From assembly GCA_963989385.1 (NCBI GenBank), contig OZ022507.1:56679400-56743399 (forward strand): 64,000 nucleotides of DNA, given 5' to 3'. The position numbers and the translations under genes were made by a program. The first letter of the stretch is position 1; the number at the start of each line of letters is the position of its first letter. This stretch comes from Ctena decussata (lineage: Eukaryota; Mollusca; Bivalvia; Lucinida; Lucinidae). The notes beneath the pieces are model-generated. The model saw only the letters and a list, made by a program, of their open reading frames with translations. It searched no databases and was not told the origin of the DNA. This document shows, piece after piece, positions 11,521-24,224 of the stretch.

Positions 11521-11841
11521 GAATCTACTGCTAGTTCTATCTACCTTGTAATCTAACCACTCCAGACTGGTTAATATGGCAAGCAGATACTACAATACTT
11601 TTGGAGAGGTTAATATATTTTCCTAGACTAGTTAAGAGCAAACATTCAAGATTGTTTACACCACCCCACCCATACAAGCATATCGCACTGCAAGCACTCA
11701 GTACTGCTTCATATACATATTAGGAATATTTTAACTAGTCCTGATAGGCTTAAATAATATAGATGGTGATTGCTCATAAATACAGTAGTCATACTGATGA
11801 TTTGTCTTATGAAAAATGAAACAAGTGATCCCAAATCGACA

Positions 11842-12036
11842 TACCGTAATTATTCGGTTATATGCCGGAGGTTTTTCCTTCCAAAACACTGGTTAAAAGC
11901 TAAGGCGGGTCTAGATTTTGGGACTATTTTGGATGTGACAAACGCATCTTTTAAATAGCCAAATTACATATCTGGGAATTCAGTAAGCGTTTCGAGAGAC
12001 AGTATAATCCGTTTTATAGCCGAATAACTAAGGTTT
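11842..12036. mobile_element. MITE with accgtaattattcggttata-type TIRs
   Basis: The left end (accgtaattattcggttata, then tgccgg) matches the reverse complement of the right end (accttagttattcggctata, then aaacgg) for about 30 bp. The interior has no coding. The open frame at 11770-11958 overlaps it and looks fortuitous. Confidence 0.6.
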
Positions 12037-12584
12037 ATTATATATAACTTTATATATAACCTTTATTGCTCTCAATTCATACAAAGTATGACATAAGAGG
12101 AACATTAAATACAAACACATATCAGTTGCATGCATGGAGAAAAAGACTATAACATACATTACAAACAAAACTGGGTTGATACGCTTAACACAACGTATCA
12201 GGAGGTTAATCCCCGCAGAATAATGCAGGTGTCTGTACTACTAATTTTTTATTCATTAAAATGGCATTTGAGATATTTTACCAGCGATCAAGCCGGATAA
12301 AATAGCTCTGAAACATGGCATGTCAACGCTGCAGTATTTGATGACAAGGAAAGAAAAAATGTAACAAATGTAACATTGTTATGTTTTATTCATTTCTTGC
12401 CTGCGGAGGGTATTAGATAATTGATCAAACAACTTTCCCTTTCACTTTGGTATTTTAAAAATGTTGTTTGTAGTTCAAGTCGCTGTTAGGCTTTAAAGCG
12501 TTTTGTAAATAGAAGAAGACAAAACTTTCAATAAAACAGGATAGAAAACCATGGGCATTTAGAGGGAAAATGGGGAATGAGTAA

Positions 12585-12919
12585 CCACAAGGTATAATCG
12601 ATTCCGCTAATTTTCGCATTCTGCAGAGATTGTACATCATATTTGGCTTTCGCCGAGACTATCCGCGATCTCTTGCTTCCTTCCGAGACTTCTGTACATG
12701 ATAAATGGCTTCCTGCAGAGACTGTCCGCGTGATTCTGCTTCCTGCCGAGGCTCTCGGCAGGAAGCAAAGTCACGCGGACAGTCTCGGCATGAAGCAGAA
12801 TCACGCGGACAGTAGTCTCTGCAGGAAGCAAGAGTTCGCGGACAGTCTCGGCGGAAGCCAAATATGACGGACAGTCTCTGCAGGAAGCGAAAATTGGCGG
12901 AATCGATTATACCCTGTGG
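12585..12919. mobile_element. Palindromic element built of iterated modules, TAA TSD
   Basis: The termini are CCACAAGGTATAATCGATTC and, from the right, CCACAGGGTATAATCGATTC. TAA flanks both sides (12582-12584 and 12920-12922), as in PIF/Harbinger insertions. Each arm is assembled from several diverged copies of one ~35-bp module (gactgtccgcgtgattctgc followed by ttcctgccgag), in opposite orientations on the two sides of a ccgaggctctcgg centre at about 12750. The apparent proteins in this block on both strands (rich in LLPAET and GRKQ) are translations of the module. Confidence 0.8.
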
Positions 12920-13699
12920 TAACGGGGCTTTGAAATCTCATATCGTTTCTGTTGACCTGGCTGGTCACAGGGACTCCCGACATATGTTAGTATTTTGCAA
13001 TGCCCCTTTGTTCTCGGCTGCTGTCTGGGATCATGAATGTGAATTTCAGGCATCTCTTTATTCTGCCTTCCGCCTTTTTTAATCCATAACAGTCCCATAG
13101 CTGGGCCTATTACCATACCATCACCGCTGACTCGTCTTGACCGTACTGAGCTCGTCAAATTTGTTCGTAGCGTTGCATATCTGGGGTCAGTTATTCAAAA
13201 CTAAAAATGTCGTTAGCTAACGACATGTTATAATTTCAAACGTATTATACACAAAACATGCCATTTTGTTTTTAAAAAGTGTGAAGAGCGTTTGCAGTGC
13301 GAAAGCTTCTCACAATTTTTCAGCAAAAATATAAGGAGATTTCATTGTATTTTTAAACGAATCCTTAACTAACAACTTTATTAAGCTACATGAAACGATG
13401 CGGTAAACAACTAAGCCCTGATTGCGATAATTCTTTTTCGAGATGATTTCTGTAAGCGATATCCAGAACCCTATCATATTAACTTATTTCGAATCTCATC
13501 TATGGCTTGGTTCTACCTCTTCAGATCTCCACATCTATCTCATCTCGTGAATGTCATTGTGCTGCACGCGTCTCTTTAAATAGCTGTTGTATATCGCCCA
13601 CCATGTTACCTACAAAATAATTGGCGTAACTTGAAAATAAACTTTCTTTATGTGCGTACAGTAAAAACTAGAAAAAACCATTCTGAGTATAATTGAAAT

Positions 13700-13765
13700 C
13701 TTAAAGAGTTTCTTAATAACAGAGAACACATTCGAAAGAAGGGACATGGGTCATACTTCGAAGTT
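13700..13765 (+). repeat. Short dispersed repeat, copy 1
   Basis: aatcttaaagagtttctt and cagagaacacattcgaaaga, then a gg-acatggg motif, recur at 41103-41165 inside a SINE. The block is about 65 bp and is followed by the tandem array at 13870. Confidence 0.55.
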
Positions 13766-13869
13766 TTGGCTACCCAAGCCTAATCAGTGACTCTGACATG
13801 ATCTGGAGACGAAAACCAGAGAAAACTTATTGTAATTTTATCAATACAAGGCAATCGATTGAAAGACTA

Positions 13870-14320
13870 ATTAACAAAAAATATCTGTGAAGTATCATGA
13901 AAATATCTCAAAGGGTATTCAAGTTCTAGAGCGGACACGAAATTACACTTAAAATTATCTAGCGGAAATAACTAAAAACAGTAAGAAAGCAAGAGTTGTC
14001 ATTCTTGTTCGCAACACATCGTCATGATCTGTTCTACATATCTGTAAAGTATCAGGAAAATACCTCAAGTTACAGAGCGGTCATGAATCTACCAAATAAT
14101 CACCAAATGGGAGTTAACTAAAATAGTACAATAGCAAGAGTTACCGTTCTTGTATGCGACACATCGTCATGACCTGTTCTACATAATTGTGAAGTATCAT
14201 GAAAATATTCCAAAGAGTTTTCAAGATATGGAGCGGACAAGGAAATGTTTACGGACGCGGACGGACGGACGCCAGGCTTATCGCTATATCCCCCGAACTT
14301 TTCGGTCGGGGGGATAAAAA
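13870..14320 (+). repeat. Tandem array, ~150-bp period, ending in a hairpin
   Basis: Three degenerate units align on gagcgg at about 13929, 14075 and 14231, and on cacatcgtcatga-ctgttctacata. Spacing is 146 and 156 bp. The array ends with acggacgcggacggacgga and a cccccgaacttttcggtcgg hairpin at about 14289-14315. No coding. Similar arrays of different sequence occur at 32560, 55090, 56940 and 57880. Confidence 0.7.
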
Positions 14321-14419
14321 GGGGCCAAAATTCAAATCTTATTTTAGTTTTCAAAGCGAAACATGTACCACTTCTTCATAGATTTCTTTCTCTCCCAAAA
14401 CACCGACTCTTTCAACTGC

Positions 14420-14450
14420 ACTTAAAAATAAATAAATAAATAAATAAATC
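14420..14450. repeat. (AAAT)n microsatellite
   Basis: Five to six aaat units in a row. Confidence 0.85.
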
Positions 14451-15020
14451 AGGGTATAGCATGCATCATGCTGTGAACCTCACTCTCAGTGCTGATTAAG
14501 TTCATAACACTGAGCACCTCTCGGAGATAACTACAATCGCTGTTGTGATGAATGATTTAGACAGGTTGCATAAGGACTGAATTTAGGGTTCCCTTTTCAG
14601 GGAGGATGTAGCTTTAAGTGGCTCTTTAAGATTCTTCACAAAAAGAGGAGTGACGAATATATTTTCCACAAAGCTTATGCGTCAGGCAAAAGTAAAGTAA
14701 AGTCTTGAGGAAACTCAAGTGTGGGAAATCCCTGTGAATCTAGTTTTCCATTTTGGCCGGAAAAAGACTCTTTACACAAACCATATAACTATATAATATT
14801 TTGTGGCTTAGATAAGAATTATAAATTAGAACTGTATCCAAAGTAGTACTCAGTATATGTAAAAAGATACAGATAATATGCTTGAACAATTGACAAAACA
14901 TTGTGCATTGTCAATAGTGTATCTTGTTATCGATGGCGTTTGTTTCAGGACAGGTTTTGAAATTGTTTAAATTTCAGGCCAAAGATTAGAGTCGAGTCGA
15001 GTCGAGTGGAACTCCAGATC

Positions 15021-15049
15021 ATGAGACGGCTCATAATGAGCCGTCTCAT
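15021..15049. repeat. Perfect small palindrome
   Basis: atgagacggctcat and its inverse meet with one extra base, just after a (gtcga)n run at 14993-15008. gacggctc also occurs near 39815 and 42840 in other repeat tails. Confidence 0.6.
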
Positions 15050-17270
15050 AAGGATTTACACTGTTTGCCCAGTTAATTTTGTTTCAATTCCAAACAAATG
15101 GCGTATAAAGGAAACAATGTCACTGTCCGAATTCACCCGCTGTCCGAATTTACCCGACTTTCCTATACACTGACTTAACACTAGACAAAACTCAATCGAC
15201 CGATCTAGATTAGATATGTGAAATATGTTTATCTGATAATCAAGCAAGGAAATCCATAAAGGGAAACCAGAAACACTATTTAAAGTAGATGCGGAAGTTT
15301 ATTACAGTGTTTCGGCACACCTCCCTGTTTGCCACAATTTATACAAAGCTGAGCAACATTTTAGACGTTCGGTTAGCTGCCATAGACAACATAGCTCCTC
15401 CAAAAACAGCGTTTACTCTTAAAAGAATGAATTGGTTCTAGGAGAGTTCATTCTTTCCTTTAACAGTATACCCCCATTAAGAAGCGATGCACAAAAATTA
15501 CAATAGTATTACTACCCTTGATAGTGTACTCATTCACCTTAATAAACATGGTTAAGCAGAAAACCCAGACTTTTAAATCAAATACCTTGGCCGGGCCGAT
15601 TATTTGATCACTTTTCATGGAACATGTTTCACCAACACATGGGAATATATCCCTGACATGACTACTTTAATCGGTATGCAGTTTTACTGTCACCTTTGAG
15701 CATAGCCATCATCAGTTCGAACAGTGAAGATAAATAGTGAGTAGTTTCTTTACCTCTGTTTTGTTTAAATAAGCACGATCCTTATATAGCTGTTTCGGTA
15801 TTTGATACTGGTGACTTACCAAAGTTGATTACTTTGCAAACTCTGTGCATGTAATAAACAACACTGTGAAAACCATGTTATATTTACAGTGGAACCGTAA
15901 AAAAGCAACGGTATATTTAAGGCGATGGCACACGAACAAATTTGTAAAATAATAAAGTCTATTTAGGTAGAAGACAAAATAATACCAAAATCGAAAAAAA
16001 GAGAACAAGTTAATTATGACACTCTCCATTTTGTTTTCATTTCATACCCCTAAAAGGGGCACTAATGCAATGCGGTAATAATGCCTTTTATTGAAATCTT
16101 TCATTAAAGGGCAAATTTATTCATACAGAAAGCTGTCATATGATTTTATTTGAATCAGCCACAAGAAGAAAATGTTATTTAAGATAAGGTCTGATTTTGC
16201 TTATTTTTTCCACATATACTTTGCATTTCAGGGGCAATAATCCATATTTGAATGAAAGCATTTTATTGTGATAAAATACAAATCAGTTCCATTCCAGTAC
16301 GATGAAAACATTTCAGATGTCAATTACTAATTTCGGGACATTTTGCCCTATATGAAACAATAGTAAACTGTTAACCAGGTTCGGTAACTCATGACATAAA
16401 TGATTATTTCATTTTTGTACCTTTCCTGTTTTTTGCAATAAGCCAATCCATCTGTGAAATTTTCAGTTGAGTGCGATAATAAAAACTGACATCATAAAGC
16501 AAAACATAGTTTAGTCCTGCACAGTTACGGTTATTGGCATCAGTAGTAACCGTTTTTGGTATTTTATAACGACCTGAATGCAGCAGTCCCGTTGCTGAAA
16601 AATGAATACTGTATGCATAGTTGCGCTCTGCATAACCTACTCTGACTCTAACAAGGAGAGCTAAGCTGAAGCTCTAAAACTTTGATATTTACGGCAGATC
16701 TATGTGCGTGGAAATAAGGTTCGTGCTTTTTAGTATCATGCGATGGCTAAGGATTTTTAAAATTGTTTACAGTTGTTACATTAACTGTTATGCATTCTGA
16801 TTGTTTGAAATGTTCAAAGGTTTGCAAACATAAGCACTATGGTGTACATGTATAAGAAATAATGCAAAGTATTGCTGGCGAAAATTAACTCATCTTTCTG
16901 ACCTGTATGCATGAATATGCAAAATAGCACAATTCATTGCAAAGGATGTTCTAGGCGGTGAAACTGATTATCCGTGGTTATTTTGTCATACATTTACGAT
17001 GGTGGCTTCGGCGCTAAAACTATCATAACTGAATACATGCAATAATGATAATATCTATAAGAACAAAAAAAAACAACAACAAAAAACTGAAAGTATACAT
17101 GTTGTTGTGTAATGCCAGCTTTGACTTTCCTTGGAGTGTACACGATTTGCAGACATCTATGCTGTATGGAGAATCGCATAAATTCTAATCGTCATATTGT
17201 CATTAAAAGGACAGATTTTGTGAATGTTTGAGTTCAGATTTATTTGAAATAGCTCTAAAAGCATTATGAG
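15050..17270. other. Unassigned AT-rich DNA
   Basis: No recognisable gene, TIR or tandem structure beyond scattered short motifs. Open frames here are short and unsupported. Confidence 0.5.
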
Positions 17271-17272
17271 GT

Positions 17273-17328
<56 letters not shown>
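17273..17328. repeat. (GA)n microsatellite
   Basis: A near-perfect GA run of about 55 bases. A poly-G run of about 18 lies downstream at 17706-17723, and the open frame at 17546-17818 runs through it. Confidence 0.95.
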
Positions 17329-17824
17329 TATTAATGCAGTCATGTTTTAGCATAGGTGAATTAAACTACCAGTAAGCAAAGACGAAAAGCACGCAGAAGG
17401 TTCAGGCAAGACGTTTTGTTGCAGAAGCAGAATAAGATATGGAAGACGGTATTAGTATAAATGTACATTTGTGGTACCTTGTCTAGAACTGTATATCTTT
17501 ATATTGCTATAGAATCAGCATAAATGCACCTTTACCAAATTCAGTGTGACAAATGCACATTTCTATACCTACCTTCTTCAGTGTCGCTTAACTAAATCTA
17601 CTACATTGATTATAGCTTATTTCGCTGCATTCTTATATCCCATCAGGCACCTTGATCAACGACGCATTTCCATGATAAAAATATCTCTCTATCAGAATCT
17701 ACTTAGGGGGGGGGGGGGGGGGGAGATAGGTGTTTTAAAGCAAACGCAAACTTATAAAATGGTAGCACTTAAAGTATTCCTCGAAATTATGGAGAATTGT
17801 TTGCAAAGTGAAAAATAAGCACTA

Positions 17825-19420
17825 TAAGCACTAGTATTTGACAGCTCATGAACAGACTTCAAAGCTGTGTTTACTTAGTTAACAACATCATTCGGTGAAT
17901 GTTTTAACTTACTAGTATTACTCATATGTTTGAGTCAGAAATAGTATCTCCCCTTGAACTATGCTGCACAGAGAGTTTTTGTCGAAGTGGAAAATTATTG
18001 AACCCATACCAAATACAATCAATATTTATGGCAAAGATAATGAAAAATCAATTAGTTTTTAAATTATTATTATCTCATCTAGTGATAAAGTGCTGGCGAA
18101 ATGAAAAAAGAATTTTATGTGAGCTTGTCAGCTGTAGATGCTGCTGGCTTTCAAACATGTACATTCATTCTTATTCTTTACATCTCGACGGAAATAGCAA
18201 ACAAACCATAATGCTTGTGAGGCTTAGTAAACATGCATTTAGTGATATAAGTTTTGACATGTTTATCTATACCTTGCTAGAAATATTTTGTTCAGATCAC
18301 TAACACATAAGAAGTTTTGCTGTTTCTGGCACCTTCAATATTCTTCGTATATTATAATTGCCAGTCCCTTGCTCCGAATCTGGAATTACTAACATTAAAC
18401 TATGCAAACTTTTAAAGGTACCATTAATAATTTAGATGATGATGAACAATGGAGAAATAAACCATTTCACTCTAGATAGTTTATTTCTAGTAAAGGTAGT
18501 ATAGCAAAATATAGTTGAAATCAAGGGACATAATTTTACAGGGATGTACCCTAGCCCATGTTTACCTACCACTGACGCAGAGAAATACATCATATTGACA
18601 TGTTTGTATATCAGATTTGAAGATGAGGTTCTTTTATTGTAGTTTACTTATCTAAAATATTGTTGAACATGTATGACTAGCAACTGTTTGCCAAAATGAA
18701 ATTCTCAATAATTTTGGGGAATACTGTAACTCTAAACGGTGAGGTACACCATCTAAATCACAATGCACATATTGAAATAACACACTGTTGATGTGCTTTG
18801 TGTTGCTAAGCACAGAAAGCCGTGCATAGTGCTTAAGGTAATATTTCCTGGAATAAACTGGTTGCTAGGCAACCATTTGTAAGCAAGCAAACTTAAAACG
18901 TAATGCAACCAAGTATAGAAATTGTCAAAATATTTTTGATTACCACTATTTGTATAAATACCGGACCTCAATTCCTGCCTGTGTGCTTTAATTATAAAGC
19001 AAATCACGGCTAATGACTGAGCCGGTGCTTTGCATTTCGTACCATAGCCGAATACTTGATGAAACATACTACTGGGAGAATAGATATTGATCTAGCAAAT
19101 GAAGGTAAAATTCTTAAGTAATGGGGTAGGGCTCTTAAAATATCAAACGAGTCCCATTCTTTATTGAATTACCCTCGTCAGACACACAAAAACGATTCAG
19201 TTAAGTCACAATGTTTAAGTGATACTCGGGTACAGTATTAAGAATGCCACTGATTTTCATGATGTTTTTTCATCTGTCAGCCCGTTTGCAAATCATGTCC
19301 TGAAAACAACAGCTCAGCTATGAGGATCCTATTAAGTCTTCATGCATGGAAAGATAACGCTTTTTGGTTCGTGCTTAGCACACAAATAATGTCGATAAAC
19401 AGTTTGGATCTCCTATAGAA
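17825..19420. other. Unassigned; 125-codon open frame of doubtful meaning
   Basis: The frame at 17926-18303 is open for 125 codons but has no motif I recognise, no biased codon usage that I can see and no splice context. In AT-rich DNA this length can arise by chance. An X-box-like palindrome is listed separately at 18860. Confidence 0.4.
18860..18874. promoter_or_regulatory. X-box-like palindrome (RFX-type site)
   Basis: ggttgctaggcaacc is a perfect inverted repeat of GGTTGC around AGG-type centre bases and fits the RFX X-box pattern (GTTGC, short spacer, GCAAC). No gene is identified next to it, so function is unproven. Confidence 0.35.
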
Positions 19421-19429
19421 ATGGACTAT

Positions 19430-20435
19430 ACTGTTCGGGTAGATATAAATGTTGATAACTGAACGACGGATGGAGGAAACATCAAACCGTTATATTGAAC
19501 CAGTTTGCAAAAACAGTCGTGACAAACAAAGATGTTTGAAAAGTAAAAAGATAGACAACGGTCAGGATTTAATACAATCGAATCCCACACTCCGCTCTCA
19601 AAACCAATAGGACAAGAAGCACATACACACAGAAATTGACACACGTCTACGAAAGACACGCACAGTAAACCGAATGAGCAGCTCTTTCCCAAACAGATGG
19701 TCACTCAGCTACCCCAATAACAGCATCAACATCTATTTTCACTTATTTTTTATTTCAATTACAAAACAAAACAAAACAGAATGCAGATTGGGCAGCAATA
19801 CAGGCGACCAAACCGCCAGTGAGGATAGAAAAGCGGACATAGCACAATATAACATCAAGGAAACACAAAGAAGTACCACCTAGGAAAGGTCAGCAAAAGA
19901 TTACTGAGCGGGGTGGGTGGAGGGGTCGTGGGGGGGGCTTAAACATGTTTTACTGGGCCCGCCCTCTGCTTCTGCAGTGGTTTGAAACATTAAGTTAGAA
20001 GTTAGCTATTTGGTCCGCCTGGGATTTCCTTACTCATCATCACTGGAAACAAACAAATTACGGATAAGTCCTAAGATGAATCAGAGATGAGAACTCAACG
20101 GAAAGAACGTATTGCGACACCAGGAGACCCCTGGGAAGACAGCCAAATCACTGAAATACCAGAGCAAAAGAAAACTATCAGTTGAACCCCGAATAACCAA
20201 GCAACAGACAAGGCAAACTCCGGCCCCAAACAACTAAATTGAGTAGCTTTATGTCGGGCCGATCATTGAGACTGATGCCTGACCAACCGGCGTGCAATTA
20301 AAGAGACAGGCACAGTTTTAAACCACAATTGGGTTAACCACTAAACATGCAGACCGTAGCACTACATTTATATTATATCCAATAATGTTTGTAATGAACG
20401 ATAATTTTCTTCAACTGATCAGAAAAATCAGACTT
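19430..20435 (-). mobile_element. PLE copy 2, 3' non-coding tail
   Basis: Read on the minus strand, this follows the RT stop region and matches the tail of copy 1 (9117-9735 and 10385-10475). It includes the motif cactccggttggtc-ggcatcag in copy 1 orientation, and the gggcccg / gggctta stretch found again at 31430, 45200 and 59910. It defines the tail of a repeat family in which copy 2 is uninterrupted. Confidence 0.7.
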
Positions 20436-21910
20436 ACCTACATTTATTTTTGAATATATAGACTGAGTCACCATAAAACTCTGGTTCCGATAGGCCCTGT
20501 TGCAAAAGACTTTTCGATCCGACATTAAATTTAGAAACCCATTCATAGTGTCGGCGAAAGAATTTTAAAAATTCTTTTCGAATTTTATGACATCTTTAGC
20601 CCTGTTGAAGAAGCTTAGCAGCTAAAATTTTATTACGGGCATTGAAGTCGGTCACATGACTAGACACTCTCGCAAACCGAATAAGTTGAGAAATGTAAAC
20701 CCCGTAAGAGGTAGAACGGGGAACATCACCATCCAAAAATGGAAAATTTACTATGTCAAAATCAAAGACATCACGTTTATCATAACTTTTGGATGAAACA
20801 AATCCATTTCAAACAGATAAATTTAATGGGAATTCACTATAGGCTGCATTAGCTTTGTTTAACTGCAGCTCAGGTTGGTAAATTTGATTCACTATGCCTT
20901 CAAAGTAAGGATTGTCAATATTTAAAAGAGCATCTAGATATCAAGTTTTAGAGTTAAAAGCTTCAATAATTTCAGATTGTTTATCATGAGCAAGAGAAGC
21001 CATGAAATCTCTTTCATAGTAACCTAAAAACAGATCCGCTACAAGAGGAGCACAATTAGTACCCATCGGAATATCAACAATTTGTCTGTTTAGCTTAGCA
21101 CCAAATCTAATGTAAATATTATCTAAAAGGTATGTTTATGCTTCACACATATTTTGACATGACCAAAAATTATATAAGTTTTGGTGTTCAGAAGTAAAGA
21201 AAGCGTTTCTTTCGTGCAGGCAAGAAAATGCGAACCTTCCCTTTGGAAGGTCCACTCAATTAAATCTACATATAAGTTTTTCCTTGATCAAATTATGTTG
21301 CAAAGTAGTATTGAGTGTAGAAATCGTAAGTTGACAAACTGGTCGCACGGAACCCTCTCAACTTCAATTTATTAATTACTTCACCAGAACTTTAATAGAC
21401 CAAAAGAATTTTTACCTGACCTTTCATGAACTTTTTCACAGTACCTTATGAAATGATTTTTAACAGCAGCGAGGCAAGAGATTAATAATTTAGAAAGTTC
21501 AGTTGTAGTACAAAAGCTCGAATTGGCAATAAATCGTGCTTTATACGTTTTTTATGAAGCTTTGGTAACCAATACATCGTAAGAAGCCTATCTTGGCTTT
21601 TTTATCATTAACAGAAAACTTAAGAGGTAAATGCCTAAAATGTCCTTTAAATCTCTGTCTCTTCTGCAGCTGTTTCTTTGTAGGCCTTGTACCGCCAAAT
21701 ATTCCTGGTTTAAAGTGTTAATGTAATGTAGCCGTCAAACAACAACAACGTTGTTTGCGGCCTTGTCTGCTGGAACCAAAACATACTTCATATGAAATTC
21801 TTGGAGACCTCGCTGTAGATGTCGAAAAGTAGATTTAAATTTAGCCGTCCTTAAGAGGGTATTGCAATTAAACGAACACAGCTTGATAAATTTAGCTTGT
21901 CGTGACTAAA
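20436..21910 (-). pseudogene. Penelope-like element reverse transcriptase, copy 2 (most complete, broken)
   Basis: Reading the minus strand with frame corrections: an EFHMKYVLVPADKAANNVVVV block (about 21720-21830) interrupted by a stop; TMYWLPKLHKKRIKHDLLP at about 21520-21610, the YWLPKLHK hallmark of PLE-type RTs; FRATSLSTYDFSTLY (about 21280-21360); GIPMGTNCAP (about 21050-21075); ADLFL; the catalytic region at 20929-20940, which reads Y-L-D-A instead of YxDD and is preceded by a stop codon at 20941-20943; then RDVFDFDIVNF-, SYGVYISQLIRF- and YRH-like blocks to the end. The wider family has YLDD, so copies 1 and 2 have lost the catalytic pair independently. No GIY-YIG endonuclease block was recognised. 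Confidence 0.85.
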
Positions 21911-22294
21911 AAGAAAATACACATGCTATTAGGAGGAATGTTTATTAGTGTCTCAGGAATGTTTTAAAAAGCACTCTGTAATTCAAACTGTTGATTAATG
22001 TCATATTCAGAGGTCACATTTATTCACTGCATATGACTCACATATATGGACGGCCTTCAGAAATACAACAGCCCTAAAACTTGTTTTTACTAAATGAAGA
22101 ATAGATGTAAACACTGGAATTTGAAAAAGATTGGCGGACTGCGGTCTGTGTTCATTTCTTCTGGCTTCTATCAGAAACTGGTAGATGTTCTTGTCACAGC
22201 TATTTTTAATAGGTCTTACCATAGGTTTCCAAAGTTAAGCATGTGTTCTGATATTTATCCCAGGAAAGACTTTGTGCGCAGTTTAGTATAATCC

Positions 22295-22744
22295 GAAAAT
22301 ATGCCAAGCAAAAATAAAAACTTTTAAGTCACCATTTTCATCCTGCCGTTGTCAGATAAAGGTCAGGATTATATATCATTTTCATATGGGGTTAAGTAAT
22401 CATTTTTAACATAACAGTCTCATTAAATATAAGATTCTATCTATAAGTCAATTTCAAGGCTATTTTAAGTATCACAAGGGTTACTTTTTATCTACGCCAA
22501 GTGCAAAAATGTTACCGAATTTAAATCACTTAAAACGTGCTTTAATAATGACAATTCTGGTGGCATTGCTATGACATTAATAAATTGCATGGACTCATTA
22601 GCTAACATTATGTCAACGCACCGTCGAGGACCAGAAGGAAAACTACAATTCAGAACACTGTAAAGACACTAATAGATCTTCAGTGAAATCTCCATTGCAC
22701 ATTAAAAACCTTTATGGTAGTTTATAAAACTTCCTTTACGCTCA
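22295..22744. other. Unassigned
   Basis: No structure detected. The region lies between PLE copy 2 and the SINE at 22756. Confidence 0.5.
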
Positions 22745-22755
22745 TTAAATAACGA

Positions 22756-23035
22756 AGCCGGGCCGCGTAGCGCAATCGGTAGGGCACCTTACTCATAAGT
22801 CAGAGGTCCTGGGTTCGAAACTCGGTCTGGTCACATACTTTCGTTTAATCCTTCCGCTGATTCAAGAAGCGCAGTTGTCAGTTACTGGCGGAAGTATGTG
22901 CACTTAGTACTGGTTAACCGCTTAGGAGGTCTAAGCCTGCCCAGGAATAGTGTGGTTAGGTTAACTGACCGTCCCGAAATGACCATAGCTGTTTATCGTG
23001 GACGTTAAGCATCAAATCAATCAATCAATCAATCG
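22756..23035 (+). repeat. tRNA-derived SINE, family A, copy 2, perfect 11-bp TSD
   Basis: Head with A box tagcgcaatcgg (22768-22779) and B box ggttcgaaact (from 22812), a CAT at the anticodon position, the gctgattcaagaag body, gtacttagtactgg or its variant, a gtggacgtt motif and an (atca)n tail. ttaaataacga flanks both ends (22745-22755 and 23036-23046), proving retroposition and fixing the ends. The B-box change (aact instead of aacc) may weaken the promoter. Confidence 0.95.
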
Positions 23036-23894
23036 TTAAATAACGAGGACATCGAGTTAGAAACACCCAAAGAACTACCGAAGACGAGATGAAAAAAGAC
23101 AAATATGTATAAAAACTATGTTATTTCAAACCTCTCTATATTCTTAATTTAAAGGGAGATAATCAGAATTTTATAACTCTTTAAACCTTATATTTAGGGT
23201 GTGATTACAACATTATCAGAGTTAGACGATTCTTTGTGTATTTGAACTAATGTTTATTGTGTACAAAAAAAGAAACGCATTGTTCATCGCACGCGCAAAT
23301 TTAAGTTATGGTCTGATTTTTTAAGCTAGGAATATATTTCTTAACTCCGGGTAAGGCAGACATGAACTACCAATTTTCCATGATTTAAGTAATCAGGCGT
23401 CTGTCCAAACTAAAAAACCCATTTGTACATTAAATCTTTGGTAGTTTGACAGGAATTAAGAAATAAAAACTTTCAAGTTTTTATTTTTGTTCAGTATATA
23501 GTATATAGTCATGTCCTTCGTGAAAGGTTGTGTGGTGACTGTATACCCTGCAGTTCATTTTTCGAATTCTTGATGATGCTGAAAGTCTGCATCAGGGAGT
23601 GCACTAAAAGTGATAAACATTGTTAAATGTACCGCTGTATAAAACTGACGAAAAGTGACCGTAAGTTCCAATAATGCTTGAGGTGAGTTTATGGAAATGA
23701 TAGTTCAAAAAAACACAATTGCCATTTCTTTGCAGGAAATGTTTAGTTCGTCGCCAAAATACTTCCCGGCAGGCACAAAATGTTGAATCAGCATTAAATA
23801 AACATTGATTGAATTTTGGAAACATATCATATATCATGTGAATTTGCGTGATTATGGCGGTGGAGGTTTATCAATACAAATAATTGAGATGATT

Positions 23895-24224
23895 GTCTTA
23901 AGAAAGATGTTCACCTTTCATCCATTTTAAACACTTTTTCGTAAATGCTTTGATGGAATTGATTTTTTTTATACTTAAAGGAATACTATTCTGAACCGTT
24001 CCACCGAAGTACGAAAATTTGCCTTTAAAAAGGGTAATCTTTGGTTTAGGTGTAACCATGTTTTTATTAGACGCTGACCTGAGGTTTAGGTGCGTAGTTT
24101 GAATGCTGCTGTTTCTGCCTCTCATCTGTAACAATTCTGTCAAGTAGATAGAAGCACTGTTTGTAGAAATGTTATACATGAGATTGGCTTTGTGTATAAA
24201 CCATATTAAACTGGACACGAGCAT
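23895..24224 (-). pseudogene. C-terminal fragment of a LINE ORF2 protein
   Basis: The 108-codon frame contains LRSASNKNMVTPKPKITLFK, then FSYFGGTVQNSIP and IKAFTKKCLKWM. This is the arrangement seen at the extreme C-terminus of CR1/L2-type LINE polyproteins (an LR-S-N, P-P-K-LF-K-SF-Y-G-WNSLP series ending in a short tail). No RT domain lies upstream, so this is a 5'-truncated insertion. The methionine at the start is internal. Confidence 0.65.

Noticed and set aside
12637..12867. Pair of 74-codon frames on opposite strands (LLPAET/GRKQ repeats)
   Set aside because: Both are the modules of a palindromic MITE, which reads similarly on both strands.
13870..14320. CRISPR-like array (also 32560, 55090)
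   Set aside because: The units are contiguous ~150-177-bp tandem repeats without short identical repeats and unique spacers, and the DNA is eukaryotic.
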